DNA of 32,588 bases from Myxococcales bacterium (lineage in GTDB: Bacteria > Myxococcota_A > Polyangia > Polyangiales > Polyangiaceae). Shown one piece after another: positions 15,170 through 22,115 of the stretch. The position numbers were made by a program, and so were the translations under genes. Each line of letters opens with the position of its first letter. Within the stretch, counting starts at the first letter, position 1. The notes beneath the pieces were generated by a model. The model made no database searches and had not been told where the DNA came from. It worked only from the letters and a program-made list of their open reading frames with translations. The DNA is taken from contig JAHFDV010000008.1 of NCBI GenBank assembly GCA_023248815.1, positions 1-32,588 of the forward strand, read 5' to 3'.

Positions 15170-15392
15170 CGCTGGAGTTCTGGCCTTGCGAATCTCTAAG
15201 AGATTTGCCGTCAGCGACTCCTTAGGCTGAGGACATAAGCCCTTCGGCCGAGAAAAGAAAGTTCGCGCGAGCCGCGAAACACGGTCGCCCCATGGGTGGC
15301 CCCCGAAATCTTTTGTCTGAACTTCACTGTTCGTTCCCCCAAAGCACTGTTTCTGTTTCTTCCCCAAAGCACATCTAGTCAAGGAGTCTTAC
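15170..15392 (+). ncRNA. Long, possibly structured cdnL leader or separate small RNA
   Basis: Within this predicted leader, GCGAATCTC and GAGATTTGC form a hairpin (15188-15208), and GGTCGCCC with GGGTGGCC can pair around CAT near 15283-15301. I recognise no known RNA family (it lacks the SRP RNA and riboswitch signatures I know). It could be regulatory leader RNA for cdnL or an independent small RNA; both are inference. Confidence 0.3.
15334..15372 (+). repeat. Direct repeat TTCCCC(C)AAAGCAC before cdnL
   Basis: TTCCCCCAAAGCAC (15334-15347) and TTCCCCAAAGCAC (15360-15372) start 26 bases apart, close to the ribosome binding site. They could be binding sites for a regulator or an RNA-binding protein. 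Confidence 0.6.
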
Positions 15393-15890
15393 ATGCAGAC
15401 CGAAATGAAGCTGAAAGTTGGCGATAAGGCGGTTTACCCGGCGCAAGGGGTGGGGGAAGTCATCAAGATCGAGGAAATCGAGATCGCCGGCTCCAAGCAG
15501 ATGGTCTACGTCCTCAAGATCCTCTCGGATCCCAAGCGTATGGTGAAGGTTCCCGTTTCGAACCCGCACGCGCTCCGTGCGATCATCAATGAAGAAGAGA
15601 TCGGCGATTTGCTCGATATCTTGAAGGAACGCTCCGTCAAATTCGACAATCAGACGTGGAACCGCCGTTACCGCGGCTTCATGGACAAGATCAAGACGGG
15701 CTCGATCTACGACGCCGCAGAAGTCATGCGCGACCTCTATCGCTTGAAGCTCGAGAAGCCCCTTTCGCACGGCGAAAAGAAGATGCTCGAGCAAGCGCGC
15801 AACCTCATCGTCAAGGAAATCGCGACGGCGCGTGACCAGACGGAAGAGAACGTTCGCTCGGAGATCGAGTCGCTTTTCGAAGTGAACTGA
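15393..15890 (+). CDS. cdnL: CdnL/CarD-family RNA polymerase-binding transcription regulator
   Basis: 165 residues, the same size as Myxococcus CdnL (about 164). Residues ~5-70 form the CarD/TRCF RNA polymerase-interaction domain (LKVGDKAVYPAQGVGEVIKI, then YVLKIL and KVPVSN). Residues ~75-160 form the helical C-terminal domain that contacts promoter DNA (WNRRYRGFMDKIKTGSIYDA, EVMRDLYRL, GEKKMLEQARNLI). CdnL binds the polymerase beta subunit and stabilises open complexes at rRNA and other housekeeping promoters; it is essential in M. xanthus. It lacks the HMGA-like tail of CarD itself, so cdnL is the better name. A good SD (AAGGAG) precedes the ATG. Confidence 0.93.
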   Translation: MQTEMKLKVGDKAVYPAQGVGEVIKIEEIEIAGSKQMVYVLKILSDPKRMVKVPVSNPHALRAIINEEEIGDLLDILKERSVKFDNQTWNRRYRGFMDKIKTGSIYDAAEVMRDLYRLKLEKPLSHGEKKMLEQARNLIVKEIATARDQTEENVRSEIESLFEVN

Positions 15891-15908
15891 ATCTCTGACG
15901 CTCGACGG

Positions 15909-15947
15909 ACGGCGGGTTCTCGAAAGAGAGCTCGCCGTTTTCCTTTT
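15909..15947 (+). terminator. Rho-independent terminator of cdnL
   Basis: ACGGCGGGTTCTC (15909-15921), a GAAA loop and GAGAGCTCGCCGT (15926-15938) form a stem with two imperfect positions, followed by a T-rich tract TTTTCCTTTTG. It lies 19 bases after the cdnL stop codon. Confidence 0.8.
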
Positions 15948-16092
15948 GTGTGCGGGTGGGCGAGGGGAACCGCGATCGCTCAAGCGCTGAGTCTTCGTAC
16001 AGGGAGACACGCGGACCAGGGACTGTGCCGACGTGTGCCAAGTCAAAGCGTGCAGATTTCAAAAACGTTCATCATTTCGTGCGTTGCCCCGG

Positions 16093-16108
16093 TGGCACTA
16101 ACCATGCA
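16093..16108 (+). promoter_or_regulatory. Sigma-54 (RpoN) type promoter candidate for the LNPQPIPP lipoprotein pair
   Basis: TGGCACTAACCATGCA matches the sigma-54 consensus TGGCACG-N4-TTGCW at all but two positions, and the -24 GG and -12 GC are at the correct spacing. It lies 30 bases before the ATG at 16139, so the predicted leader is about 20 bases. A sigma-70 reading (TTGCCC at 16084, 17 bases, CAAACT) is much weaker. Confidence 0.55.
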
Positions 16109-16138
16109 AACTTAACCTCGTCACGATCCGAGCTGCAC

Positions 16139-16420
16139 ATGCCCAGACGTAAAACTCTCCTCCTCCTCACGGTCGTCGTCGCGCTGCTTTCGGCGGTGGC
16201 GGTTGGGTGCAGCTTGAACCCGCAGCCGATTCCACCCGGCGGGGACGACCCGGCGCCTGCGACGGATCCCGATCGCGGAGACGATGAAGGGGCAGCGAAG
16301 GACGCCGGCGCTTCTGATTCTGGCGATGGCGGCGATGGAGCGAGCGACGGCGGCGCGGACGGCTGTGTACCGCCACCCATCACGGACGGAAACATCCCCG
16401 TAGACGGAACCGTGAAATGA
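16139..16420 (+). CDS. Small lipoprotein with LNPQPIPP motif (1)
   Basis: 93 residues. MPRRKTLLLLTVVVALLSAV is a signal peptide ending in AVGC, and the lipid cysteine is followed at once by SLNPQPIPPGG. The remainder is low-complexity, acidic and Asp/Gly/Ala-rich (DPDRGDDEGAAKDAG, SDGGADG), ending VPPPITDGNIPVDGTVK; it is probably disordered and exposed at the cell surface or in the periplasm. I do not recognise a function. Its stop codon overlaps the start of a second gene of the same design, and a sigma-54-like promoter lies just upstream. The Cys-x-LNPQPxPP motif recurs, as I recall, in small Polyangia lipoproteins; this needs a search to confirm. Confidence 0.75.
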   Translation: MPRRKTLLLLTVVVALLSAVAVGCSLNPQPIPPGGDDPAPATDPDRGDDEGAAKDAGASDSGDGGDGASDGGADGCVPPPITDGNIPVDGTVK

Positions 16421-16710
16421 AAATCTCGAAGCTTCAGCTCTTGTCGGCTCTGTTCTTCGGAGCGGCGGTTGCTTGCGTTCTCAACCCGCAACCGATTCCG
16501 CCAGAGCTCGAAGGCAACAATACGAGCGACGCGGGCAAAGCGAACGACTCGGGTGCATCTATGGCCGATGATGACGGCAGCGCCCCCGGAGTGTCCGATG
16601 CTCAGGTGCGTGACGCGGGGATCTCGAACGATGCCGCCGAAGGTGAAGACGCCGAGCCGGGAGACGCTTCGATCGACGCGCCTTCCGATGCGCCCGACGA
16701 CGGCGGCTGA
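16417..16710 (+). CDS. Small lipoprotein with LNPQPIPP motif (2)
   Basis: 97 residues. The signal segment MKISKLQLLSALFFGAAVAC ends in a lipobox (AVAC), directly followed by VLNPQPIPPELEG, almost the same post-cysteine motif as in the preceding gene. The rest is acidic and low-complexity (SDAGKANDSGASMADDDG, EGEDAEPGDASIDAPSDAPDD). The signal peptides and tails of the two proteins differ in sequence, so the LNPQPIPP motif is the conserved part. ATGA overlap with the upstream gene indicates coupled translation and stoichiometric production. Function unknown. Confidence 0.72.
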   Translation: MKISKLQLLSALFFGAAVACVLNPQPIPPELEGNNTSDAGKANDSGASMADDDGSAPGVSDAQVRDAGISNDAAEGEDAEPGDASIDAPSDAPDDGG

Positions 16711-16734
16711 ACGCGAGATAGGGCGATGAGCTCC

Positions 16735-16751
16735 GAGCGAACGGATCGCTC
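16735..16751 (+). terminator. Short hairpin between convergent genes
   Basis: GAGCGA, a five-base loop and TCGCTC, between the lipoprotein pair and the convergent cyclic-nucleotide-binding gene. There is no T-tract; a weak candidate. Confidence 0.3.
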
Positions 16752-16775
16752 ACCTGCTCAGCGGACTATCAGGGT

Positions 16776-17264
16776 TCAGCGAGTGCCCGTGCCCGGATAG
16801 TGAGCGTAGACGTTCGCTGCGATGTCGGCGAGGACGCCATCGGTCGTGCGAAGACGGCGCGCGAGATTTCGTGCGACCGCGCGAAGGAGCAAGGCGTATG
16901 CAGTCGGTGATTCGGCCGCCATCTCTTCGATGAGCGCAATCGAGACGCGCGCGAGGCGCGTTGGACCGAGCGTGCGAACGGTTGCCGAACGAGACGCCGA
17001 TTCGATCATCGACATCTCGCCGAAGCTGTCTCCAGGACCCAAGATGGCGATGCGTGTTTCACGACCGGATCGGCTCTTCTTGCCGACTTCGACCTCGCCG
17101 TCGAGGACGACGAAGAGATCCGAGCCTGCATCGCCCTCGCGAAAAACCACGGCTCCAGGTGCGAGCGCCGATTCTTCGATTCGCGTCGCGAGCTTCGTGA
17201 GCGCCGCTTCCGGCAGATCGGAGAAGATGAAAGCCTGTGCGAGATCCGTCGCCGTCAGAGTCAT
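16776..17264 (-). CDS. Single-domain cyclic-nucleotide-binding (Crp-fold) protein
   Basis: 162 residues. The cyclic-nucleotide-binding domain covers ~10-130: LAPGAVVFREGDAGSDLFVV, LDGEVEVGKKS, ILGPGDSFGEMSMIESASRS. The phosphate-binding cassette FGEMSMIESASRSATV keeps the Gly-Glu and the Arg-Ser-Ala of functional cNMP sites, so ligand binding is plausible. There is no DNA-binding helix-turn-helix; the C-terminus is a helical stretch (ALLLRAVARNLARRLRTT) and a short tail. It is therefore a stand-alone sensor module, not a Crp-type regulator. The ATG overlaps the stop of the upstream GNAT gene. In mycobacteria, fused cNMP-GNAT acetyltransferases are cAMP-controlled; this arrangement is the split counterpart, which is suggestive but unproven. 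Confidence 0.88.
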   Translation of the reverse strand: MTLTATDLAQAFIFSDLPEAALTKLATRIEESALAPGAVVFREGDAGSDLFVVLDGEVEVGKKSRSGRETRIAILGPGDSFGEMSMIESASRSATVRTLGPTRLARVSIALIEEMAAESPTAYALLLRAVARNLARRLRTTDGVLADIAANVYAHYPGTGTR

Positions 17265-17713
17265 GAAACACCTTTCGCGAGAGAGCGGGTGAACACGAGA
17301 CGCGCGCGTCCCGGGCCTGCGTAGTCTTGCACTTCTTCGACGTTCCAGCCGACGCCCGCATGAAAACGCGCCGAGCCTTCGTTGCCCATGGGCGCGATCG
17401 CCTTCATCATCGCGCACCCTGCGCTCACGCATTCGCGCGTGAACGCTTCGTAGAGAAGGCGCCCCACGCCGTGGCGGCGCTGCTCCGGATGAATTCCAAC
17501 GAGGTGAACGTAGCCGGTCGGCGGGAGCTCGGGCGTGATGAAGCCGAGGAGAAAGCCGACCATCGAACCGTTTTCTTCGGCCACGAGCGCATGCTGCCCA
17601 AGCTCGTAGAAGAAGATCGGATGTGCGAGCGTACCCGCGGGAGCGCCCCACCATCGATCGATCACGCTGACGATCTGGTCGAAGTCACCTTTCGTGATCC
17701 TGCGTGTCTGCAT
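17261..17713 (-). CDS. GNAT-family N-acetyltransferase
   Basis: 150 residues from the ATG at 17713, where the conserved sequence begins (MQTRRITKGDFDQIVSVIDR). Acetyl-CoA motif A is visible as VHLVGIHPEQRRHGVGRLLY with the Gln-Arg-Arg-x-Gly-x-Gly loop. Motif B is near NEGSARFHAGVGW. A central segment EENGSMVGFLLGFI is the typical beta4 strand. The protein transfers an acetyl group to an amine; the substrate is unknown and could be a small molecule or a protein lysine. An in-frame start at 17797 would add 28 atypical residues. It is coupled to a cyclic-nucleotide-binding protein by a four-base overlap. Confidence 0.88.
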   Translation of the reverse strand: MQTRRITKGDFDQIVSVIDRWWGAPAGTLAHPIFFYELGQHALVAEENGSMVGFLLGFITPELPPTGYVHLVGIHPEQRRHGVGRLLYEAFTRECVSAGCAMMKAIAPMGNEGSARFHAGVGWNVEEVQDYAGPGRARLVFTRSLAKGVS

Positions 17714-17861
17714 GCGCCGGAGTTTATCGCGAAAGCGCACGGTCGCGGCGCCCCAAAAAGCCGTGATCGGCGAATCGGTCGACGTTGCAGCGGGCAACGC
17801 GAGCGAAGGCGCGCCACTGAAAGCCCTGTGCTTTGAATCTCGCCTGCTTTGTTTGTTGGAT

Positions 17862-17891
17862 CTCGATTCGAAAGAATCGAGGTACTAGACT
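17862..17891 (+). promoter_or_regulatory. rpe upstream palindrome and -10 candidate
   Basis: CTCGATTC (17862-17869), loop GAAA, then GAATCGAG (17874-17881) is a perfect 8-bp inverted repeat. TAGACT (17886-17891) follows directly and ends 8 bases before the TTG start of rpe. The palindrome covers the space where a -35 would sit, so it may be an operator; alternatively it is a hairpin with a GNRA loop. Confidence 0.45.
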
Positions 17892-17899
17892 CGACTCGC

Positions 17900-18550
17900 T
17901 TGAAGCGACCACTCATTGCTCCCTCGATCTTGTCTTCGGATTTCGGTCGCCTCGCAGAAGAGGTCGCGGCGATCGAAGGTGCCGGCGCGGACTGGGTCCA
18001 CGTGGACGTGATGGACGGACACTTCGTTCCCAACCTGACGATTGGTCCTGTCGTCGTTCAAGCCGTGCGTAAGGCGACGAAGCTGCCGCTCGACGTTCAC
18101 CTCATGATCGAGAACGCCGATCGCTATCTCGACGCATTCTCCGAAGCGGGCGCCGATCGCCTTTCGGTGCACGTCGAAGCGTCCGTGCATCTTCAACGAA
18201 CTCTCGCTCACATTCGTTCGCTCGGAAAAAAAGCGGGCGTCGTGTTGAACCCCGCGACCTCCGAGGAGACGATCCGCTATGTCCTCGGCGACATCGACCT
18301 CGTGCTCGTCATGAGCGTGAATCCTGGCTTCGGCGGACAAGCCTTCTTGGAAAGCGTGCTTCCGAAGATTCGCGCGATTCGGAAAATGATCGACGACTCC
18401 GGACACACGGTGCTCATCGAGGTCGACGGTGGCGTAACGAAAGACACGGCTCCGCGCGTCCTCGAAGCCGGCGCCGACGTGCTCGTCGCAGGCAACGCGG
18501 TGTTTCGCGAGAAGAACTACGCCGACGCGATTCGCGTGCTTCGCGGTTGA
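17900..18550 (+). CDS. rpe: Ribulose-phosphate 3-epimerase
   Basis: 216 residues, the usual size. It interconverts D-ribulose 5-phosphate and D-xylulose 5-phosphate in the pentose-phosphate pathway. Signature segments are [81 protein letters not shown] and [12 protein letters not shown], then [11 protein letters not shown]. The metal ligands (His and Asp of HVDVMD, His of DVHLM, Asp of EVDGG) are all present. I place the start at TTG 17900, which gives the normal [12 protein letters not shown]-terminus; an earlier TTG at 17849 lacks support. The next gene starts 32 bases downstream. Confidence 0.95.
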   Translation: MKRPLIAPSILSSDFGRLAEEVAAIEGAGADWVHVDVMDGHFVPNLTIGPVVVQAVRKATKLPLDVHLMIENADRYLDAFSEAGADRLSVHVEASVHLQRTLAHIRSLGKKAGVVLNPATSEETIRYVLGDIDLVLVMSVNPGFGGQAFLESVLPKIRAIRKMIDDSGHTVLIEVDGGVTKDTAPRVLEAGADVLVAGNAVFREKNYADAIRVLRG

Positions 18551-18582
18551 CCGCCCGAACGGAAAAGAGAGAGACGACCTTC

Positions 18583-19953
18583 ATGCAACGACGGATGCGG
18601 TTTTCTTCGGCGTGGCGAAGGCTTTTGCCGATGATGGCGCTCTCGGCTTGCGCGAGTGGCAGCAGCGAGCAACAGACGTCACAGGCGCCTCCGCAGGCGA
18701 ATCCGGTCGACGCGGGATTGCCGATGACAGCGCCCTTCGACGCGGCTGTCGCCGAACCTCCGGCGGACACCGCGAAGGATGCAAAGCTCGTCCGGTCGAT
18801 GCTGAAGAAGGTCGCCGCGCGACGCGAGCTCGAAGCAACGGGTGAGGTCGTCTCCGCGACCATCTCGCGTAAAACGATCATCTCGCAAATCAAAGAGCAT
18901 GTCGGTCGCGAGATTCCGCGTGTCGCCATCGATCGCGAAGGTTCCGTGATGAAGCTCCTCGCGTTGATTCCGCAAGATCTCGACTACGAGAAAGAGACGT
19001 TCGCACTCCTCGAAGCGCAAATCGCCGGGTACTACGAGCCCGCAGACAAACACATGTATCTTGCAAGTGATCTCGGCGAAAAGGACGCCGCAGCGACGCT
19101 TGCACACGAGCTCGTTCACGCACTTCAGGATCAGCACTTCGATCTCGGCGCGCGCTCGAAATATACGGCAGGGCAGTCGGATCGCTCCCTCGCGACATCG
19201 TGCCTCGCCGAAGGCGATGCCATGAGCGCGATGTTCGACGTGATGTTCGGCGCAGGAAAAGCGCTCGAAATGCCCCCCGGGGTTTTCCCGAAACTCGTCG
19301 AAGCCGGGCTTTCTACGGGACCGGGGGCGAGTGCGCCTCCCGCGATGAAACGCTCGCTCGTGGCGCCCTACAGCTTCGGCACGGAGTTCGTTCACGCCCT
19401 TCGTCGTCAGGGAGGGTTCGCGCTCGTCGACGAGGCTTGGAAGAATCCGCCGATGACGACGGAGCAGATTCTGCATCCCGAGAAATGGAAAAAGCACGAG
19501 CCCGCCCTCGGCGTCGCGAAGTACGTGCCGCCGTCCGACTTCACGGTCGAAGACGAAGACTCGGGCGGGGAGCTGAGCTTGCGCATCGCTCTCGAAGAGT
19601 GGATCGGCACGAAAGACGGACCCGCTTTTGCCGTGGGCTGGGGCGGCGACCACACCGAATACGTGAAGCGTGGAGACGAGGTGTTTCTCACGTGGCAACT
19701 CCGATTCGACAGCGCGAAGGGCGCTCCCGCCAAGAAGCTCGAAAAGGCGCTCTCCGCTGCGTGGGCGCAAAAGAAGTGGCTGGGCGCGAAGGGGTGTTTC
19801 GAAGGACCCGGCGGCAACCTTGCCGTGCGTGTGCTCCGCGACGACGAAATCGTCATTCTCGCCGGCCCCACGAATGCGACGACGCGCAAGCCCAGCGCCG
19901 ATTGCGCGGCAACGCTGAAGCTCGCAACACTCGCGACGGCGACCCCGCGCTGA
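18583..19953 (+). CDS. Lipoprotein with HExxH zinc-metalloprotease signature
   Basis: 456 residues. The signal peptide (RRLLPMMALSACASG) has lipobox LSAC with Cys23. A Pro/Ala/Thr-rich linker follows. The central domain has the zinc motif His175-Glu176-x-x-His179 in TLAHELVHALQDQHFDL, and Glu210 in CLAEGDAMSAMFD at the spacing expected of a gluzincin third ligand. Also seen are LEAQIAGYYEPADKHMYLAS and FGTEFVHALRRQGG. The catalytic set is complete, so it is probably an active cell-envelope peptidase; the substrate is unknown. The C-terminal ~120 residues are a separate beta-rich part (FAVGWGGDHTEYVKRGDEVF). The start is ATG 18583; the open frame from TTG 18547 overlaps rpe and adds no signal sequence. 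Confidence 0.85.
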   Translation: MQRRMRFSSAWRRLLPMMALSACASGSSEQQTSQAPPQANPVDAGLPMTAPFDAAVAEPPADTAKDAKLVRSMLKKVAARRELEATGEVVSATISRKTIISQIKEHVGREIPRVAIDREGSVMKLLALIPQDLDYEKETFALLEAQIAGYYEPADKHMYLASDLGEKDAAATLAHELVHALQDQHFDLGARSKYTAGQSDRSLATSCLAEGDAMSAMFDVMFGAGKALEMPPGVFPKLVEAGLSTGPGASAPPAMKRSLVAPYSFGTEFVHALRRQGGFALVDEAWKNPPMTTEQILHPEKWKKHEPALGVAKYVPPSDFTVEDEDSGGELSLRIALEEWIGTKDGPAFAVGWGGDHTEYVKRGDEVFLTWQLRFDSAKGAPAKKLEKALSAAWAQKKWLGAKGCFEGPGGNLAVRVLRDDEIVILAGPTNATTRKPSADCAATLKLATLATATPR

Positions 19954-20017
19954 GATGCGTTTCGCGCCTCATTCCTCGCGGTTAATTTTCGCCCGCGCGC
20001 AAACGACGAGGTGGGTC

Positions 20018-20046
20018 TTGACGTGCTCCGCGCTCGCGGGTAAGTG
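20018..20046 (+). promoter_or_regulatory. Promoter candidate of tRNA-Lys
   Basis: TTGACG (20018-20023), a 17-base spacer and TAAGTG (20041-20046). The tRNA begins at 20059, 12 bases after the -10 element. Confidence 0.6.
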
Positions 20047-20058
20047 GTTGGCCCTTCC

Positions 20059-20131
20059 GGGCGAATAGCTCAATTGGTAGAGCAGCGGACTCTTAATCCG
20101 TTGGCTGACGGTTCAAGTCCGTCTTCGCCCA
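20059..20131 (+). tRNA. tRNA-Lys (anticodon CTT)
   Basis: The acceptor stem GGGCGAA pairs with TTCGCCC (20124-20130), followed by discriminator A. The D-arm (TAGCTCAATTGGTAGAGC), anticodon arm (GCGGA-CTCTTAA-TCCGT) and T-arm (GACGGTTCAAGTCCGTC) are standard. The loop CTCTTAA gives anticodon CTT, which reads AAG lysine. CCA is not encoded. The tRNA is single and not part of a cluster. Lysine-rich proteins in this genome would rely on it. Confidence 0.97.
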
Positions 20132-20147
20132 CTACCCGGAACGAAAA

Positions 20148-20176
20148 GGCCCTGTGAAAGCAGGGCCCTTTTTTTT
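20148..20176 (+). terminator. Rho-independent terminator after tRNA-Lys
   Basis: GGCCCTG, loop TGAAAG, CAGGGCC and then C followed by eight T residues. This is a textbook intrinsic terminator 17 bases after the tRNA. Confidence 0.92.
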
Positions 20177-20213
20177 GCTCGCAGCGTCCGCTCATGGGAC
20201 GCGCGCCCGATGC

Positions 20214-22115
20214 TCAGCGTCGGCTCTCGAGATCTTCCCACTTTTCCATGAGACGCGCGCTTTCGGCTTTCGCCTTCTCCAAGCGATCGCGGATCTCTTT
20301 GGCTTTTCGGTCGTCGGCCGCGAGCACGTAGAGCGCCGGATCGGATAGCTCGACCTCGATCGCCGCGACGACCTTCTCGGCCTCGTCGATCTTCTGCGGA
20401 AGCTCGTCGAGCACGCGCTGTTCGTTCTTGGAAATGCCGCTCTTCTCGGTTTTCTTCGGCGGGAGGCTCGCCGGTTTTGCAGCCGCCGCTTTTTCGAGTC
20501 GCTTCGTCTCGAGCTCGCGCTCTTTGGTCGACGCGAAGGCTTGATAGGCGCCCGCATAGCGCACGACCTTGCCATCGCCTTCGAACGACAAGATGCCGGT
20601 CGTGACGCGATCGAGAAGATAGCGATCGTGCGTGACGACGATGACCGAGCCCTCCCACGAGGTGAGAAAGTCCTCGAGGGCGCTCAGGGTGTCGATATCG
20701 AGATCGTTGGAAGGCTCGTCGAGAAGAAGGAGGTTCGCGGAGCTCGCGAGAAGACGCGCGAGCGAGAGACGTGCGCGCTCGCCGCCAGAAAGTGCCGCCA
20801 CCTTCTTTCGCTGTGCTTGGGGGTCGAACAGAAAGCGCTCGAGATAAGAGCGCGGATCGATGCGCTCTTTACCGTCGGCCGCGAGCGGGACGGCATCTGC
20901 GACCGTTTCATAGACGGAGGCGTTCTCGTCGAGCTCTTCACGCTTCTGGTCGAGGTAGCCAAGGCGCACGCGTTTTCCGACGATGATTTCGCCGCGCGCG
21001 GGTGGGAGCTCGCCGGTGATCGCGCGCAGTAGCGTAGATTTTCCGCAGCCGTTCGGGCCGAGCACGCCGAGACGCTCGCCGCTCATCACCGTGAGATCCA
21101 AGTTCTTGATGAGCGTCTGCCCGCCGATCGCGAGATCGAGCTTTCGGATCTCGAGCACGGTTTTGCCCGTCTCGCCGGCCGACGCCGAGAGCTCGACTTG
21201 ACCGATGCGCCCTTGGGGAACGTCGTCACGCGCGGTCTCGGCGCGACGAATGCGTGCCTTTTGCTTCGTCGAGCGCGCCTTCGGCTGGCGGCTCAGCCAC
21301 TCGAGCTCTTTACGCAGGAAGTTTTGGCGGTTCTTCTCGGTGCGCTCTTCGTGCTCGAGCCGCTCGGCTTTGCGATAGAGAAACGACTCGTAACCGCCCT
21401 CATATGAGTAAACGCCGCCGTTCTCGACCTCGAGCGTGCGATCGACGACGGAATCGAGGAGATAGCGATCGTGTGTCACCATCACGACGCCTCCCTTGTA
21501 TTCGTCGACGAGAAAGCGCTCGAGCCAGTCGATGCTCGACGCGTCGAGATGGTTCGTCGGCTCGTCGAGAATCATGAGATCGGGCGCGTAGGCGAGCAGG
21601 CGCGCGATCGCAACGCGCCGCTGTTGTCCGCCGCTCATCGTGCCTGCGAGCTGATCGGGATTTTCGATGCCGAGGTGACTGAGCACGCGCTCGATGAGAT
21701 GCGAGCGCTCCCATCCGCCGAGCCGCTCGACTTCTTGCGCCGCGCGAAGTTGCGCGTCGAGATGCTTCTCGAGATCGCCCTCGCCCGACTCGAGTGCCTT
21801 CGTCGCGAGATCATGACGCTCCTTCGCCTCGGTCCACGCCCCGAGTCCCTCTTCGGCGACCTTGCGAGCTGTTTTCTGCGGATCGACGTATGGCTCTTGC
21901 TCGAGGTACATGACGCGCGCGCCGCGCTTCACCGAGATCGAGCCGACGTCGGGGGTCTCGAGGCCCGCAAGGATGCGCGCGAGCGTGCTCTTCCCTGCGC
22001 CATTGCGGCCGATGACGCCGATGCGCTCCCCTTCTTCGATCGTGAGCGAGATGCGGTCGAGGAGCGTGCGCTCGCCGTAGGCTTTCGTGATGTCGGAGGC
22101 GCCGAGAAGCGTCAT
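20214..22115 (-). CDS. uup: ABC-F family ATPase, Uup-like
   Basis: 633 residues with two ABC ATPase domains and no membrane segments. Domain 1 has Walker A GRNGAGKST, signature MSGGQQRR and Walker B LMILDEPTNHLD. Domain 2 has GPNGCGKST, signature LSGGERARLS and LLLLDEPSNDLD. Both Walker B motifs end in the catalytic Glu. The interdomain linker includes WLSRQPKARSTKQKARIRR, characteristic of Uup-type proteins. The C-terminal ~90 residues are a Lys-rich coiled coil (the Uup CTD). ABC-F proteins act on ribosomes or on nucleic acid structures; Uup has been tied to precise excision and ribosome biology. The start overlaps the stop of the upstream symporter gene (ATGA at 22115-22112). Confidence 0.93.
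   Translation of the reverse strand: MTLLGASDITKAYGERTLLDRISLTIEEGERIGVIGRNGAGKSTLARILAGLETPDVGSISVKRGARVMYLEQEPYVDPQKTARKVAEEGLGAWTEAKERHDLATKALESGEGDLEKHLDAQLRAAQEVERLGGWERSHLIERVLSHLGIENPDQLAGTMSGGQQRRVAIARLLAYAPDLMILDEPTNHLDASSIDWLERFLVDEYKGGVVMVTHDRYLLDSVVDRTLEVENGGVYSYEGGYESFLYRKAERLEHEERTEKNRQNFLRKELEWLSRQPKARSTKQKARIRRAETARDDVPQGRIGQVELSASAGETGKTVLEIRKLDLAIGGQTLIKNLDLTVMSGERLGVLGPNGCGKSTLLRAITGELPPARGEIIVGKRVRLGYLDQKREELDENASVYETVADAVPLAADGKERIDPRSYLERFLFDPQAQRKKVAALSGGERARLSLARLLASSANLLLLDEPSNDLDIDTLSALEDFLTSWEGSVIVVTHDRYLLDRVTTGILSFEGDGKVVRYAGAYQAFASTKERELETKRLEKAAAAKPASLPPKKTEKSGISKNEQRVLDELPQKIDEAEKVVAAIEVELSDPALYVLAADDRKAKEIRDRLEKAKAESARLMEKWEDLESRR

Larger units (their letters stand above)
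14635..15392 (+). other. 758-base non-coding region upstream of cdnL
   Basis: No open frame here has protein-like content or homology that I recognise. The region holds a 15-bp tandem repeat (14858-14887), two promoter candidates in series (15056-15083 and 15135-15163), a structured-looking stretch from about 15170, and a repeated TTCCCC(C)AAAGCAC motif just before cdnL. It is the longest gene-free stretch in the window. Confidence 0.6.

Noticed and set aside
14592-15230. Possible 212-residue gene in the cdnL upstream region.
   Set aside because: Low-complexity Ser/Arg composition, an overlap with the ppx end, and a strong promoter candidate inside it; no homology recognised.
20059-20176. 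tRNA-Lys considered as an integration site for a mobile element.
   Set aside because: No integrase, no repeated tRNA 3' end and only ordinary chromosomal genes follow.
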